A stretch of DNA of 44,776 nt, taken from the NCBI GenBank assembly GCA_947302185.1, contig CAMYVI010000001.1, positions 1 through 44,776 on the forward strand. Reading direction: 5' to 3'. The translations under genes and the position numbers were made by a program. This DNA comes from an uncultured Lachnospiraceae bacterium (GTDB lineage Bacteria > Bacillota_A > Clostridia > Lachnospirales > Lachnospiraceae). Each line of letters opens with the position of its first letter. The stretch's first letter is position 1. The notes below the pieces were generated by a model, which was not told the DNA's origin, made no database searches, and saw only the letters and a program-made list of their open reading frames with translations. Shown in pieces: positions 43,807 through 44,776 of the stretch.

Positions 43807-44703
43807 ATGGGATTCAGTTCGATCAGTGAGGTCGGAAATAATATTGTATCGATTCTCAGGCGGGAATTGGTGCCGGATGTCGTTCTGCATGGCGGCACCA
43901 TCGGTATGTGCAGTCCGGAAGACCACGGCGATTTTACTATAGGCGTATATCTCTATGATATTTCACCGAACAATCATCTGATAGAGAACCGCATGGCTAC
44001 GGTTGACAGGAGAACGCAGGTCTATCCTTCAACATTTCTCACGCTCCGTTACATAATCACCGCGTATTCGATGGGTGACATCAAGTTCCGGACGGAGGAG
44101 GAGCATCGTATTCTCGGCCGCATTGTACAGGCACTTTCCGATAATTCGACAATAGGTCGGACCAGCAGTTTGTACGGGAAACCCATGGACACCCGTATAG
44201 AACTGGACCATGTCGAACCGGGAGAGAAGCTCAGGCTCTGGAACTTTCCGAACAAAGCGTACCGGCTGTCTTTGTTTTACAGGGTACAGCCGGTGGAGAT
44301 CACATCCACGAAGACACGTCTTATTGCTTCACGTGTCAGGGATGTCAATGTATTTCTCCGGGATTCTTTCAATGCGGATCTGGATGTCCTTTCCTTCGGA
44401 CGAACACTGGTGGTCATCTGTACGGACGCTAAGACAGGGAGGCCGGTGGAAGGCAGCAATGTCCGCCTCGTGATGGACCACGCCAAACCTCCGATCCTGA
44501 AAGAAAACTGTTACAGAGTATTTACGAGAATAGAACAACCTAAAACGGTAATTCATTGTCAGAGCAGTATGTTTAAGCCCGCCGATATCGAAGTAGATCT
44601 CGATATGCTGGATAATTCAGACGCTTTGGAAATCGTGCTTGAGCCCGGACCGGGTTACCCGGAAGATCCGGAGCCCCTTTCTTTTGATGAATGGTATTAC
44701 TAA
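43807..44703 (+). CDS. DUF4255 protein, CIS tail terminator/cap (Afp16-like)
   Basis: The 298-residue product starts MGFSSISEVGNNIVSILRRE with GTIGMCSPEDHGDFTIGVYL and YDISPNNHLIENRM, and continues with YPSTFLTLRYIITAYSMGDI and EEHRILGRIVQALSDN. These are hallmarks of DUF4255, the family of Afp16/Pvc16 that caps tube and sheath at the far end. The C-terminal ~110 residues form an added beta-domain (RTLVVICTDAKTGRPVEGSN), longer than the shortest family members and possibly an envelope- or sheath-binding extension. RBS AGAGAGG is 8-9 bases before ATG. Its stop overlaps the next start as TAATG. Confidence 0.92.
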   Translation: MGFSSISEVGNNIVSILRRELVPDVVLHGGTIGMCSPEDHGDFTIGVYLYDISPNNHLIENRMATVDRRTQVYPSTFLTLRYIITAYSMGDIKFRTEEEHRILGRIVQALSDNSTIGRTSSLYGKPMDTRIELDHVEPGEKLRLWNFPNKAYRLSLFYRVQPVEITSTKTRLIASRVRDVNVFLRDSFNADLDVLSFGRTLVVICTDAKTGRPVEGSNVRLVMDHAKPPILKENCYRVFTRIEQPKTVIHCQSSMFKPADIEVDLDMLDNSDALEIVLEPGPGYPEDPEPLSFDEWYY

Positions 44704-44776
44704 TGGGAACGGATCTGATCAGAGAACTGAAAAGGGATTTAAGAAGAAACGATACCGCTGATAAGAGGCTCGAAAA
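44703..44776 (+). CDS. Start of a further CIS operon gene, truncated by the window end
   Basis: An ATG overlapping the DUF4255 stop (TAATG) opens a frame of 24 visible codons (MGTDLIRELKRDLRRNDTAD, then KRLE). The start is charged and helical. Too little is present to name it. The coupling shows that the operon continues. Confidence 0.6.
   Translation, partial: MGTDLIRELKRDLRRNDTADKRLE

Noticed and set aside
15841..44703. Type VI secretion system or prophage
   Set aside because: There are no TssJLM, ClpV or head/packaging/integrase genes; LysM, DUF4255, AAA+ and DUF4280 genes mark an Afp-type CIS.

Overview
The window carries a contractile injection system (CIS, the phage-tail-like machines related to Afp/PVC particles), probably from a Gram-positive Clostridia/Lachnospiraceae-type bacterium. 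The taxonomic guess rests on strong AGGAGG-type ribosome binding sites, dense plus-strand gene packing, and a giant secreted Ig-repeat surface protein without any outer-membrane genes. All genes are on the plus strand.

Region 1 (1-15670) is upstream context: the C-terminal end of a cytoplasmic protein with a TPR-like start (possibly the tail of a Ser/Thr kinase), a small single-pass membrane protein, and a 4.7-thousand-residue secreted, C-terminally membrane-anchored protein containing four long (~680 aa) modules and many Ig-like domains. Region 2 (15671-18209) is an AT-rich promoter/operator region followed by the sheath and tube genes, which are separated by two RNA hairpins and closed by an intrinsic terminator. 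Region 3 (18210-32215) is the core tail/baseplate operon: tail assembly chaperone, a DUF6760-like frame reached by a predicted -1 ribosomal frameshift, second tube protein, large repeat protein, LysM tail protein, hub (gpD), spike (gpV), gp25, two gpJ-like baseplate proteins and gpI. Region 4 (32212-41556) is an accessory block: a conserved CIS-associated protein, an EssB-like pseudokinase-fold membrane protein, a membrane protein with about 24 MORN repeats, a PAAR-like (DUF4280) spike tip, and two HAMP receptors with degenerate nucleotide-cyclase-like output domains. Region 5 (41553-44776) has the CIS AAA+ ATPase, the DUF4255 tail-terminator protein and the start of another gene.

How it may work together (inference): the sheath, tube, baseplate, spike and PAAR tip form the injection particle. 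The ATPase and terminator protein complete it. The four membrane proteins inside the same operon suggest a membrane-attached, signal-gated machine rather than a freely released particle. No tail fibre, obvious toxin or lysis gene is visible. The strongest new observation is a complete -1 frameshift signal (slippery A AAT TTT, 5-nt spacer, GC-rich stem-loop) joining the tail assembly chaperone to a downstream frame that has no start codon, as in the lambda G/GT tail chaperones.
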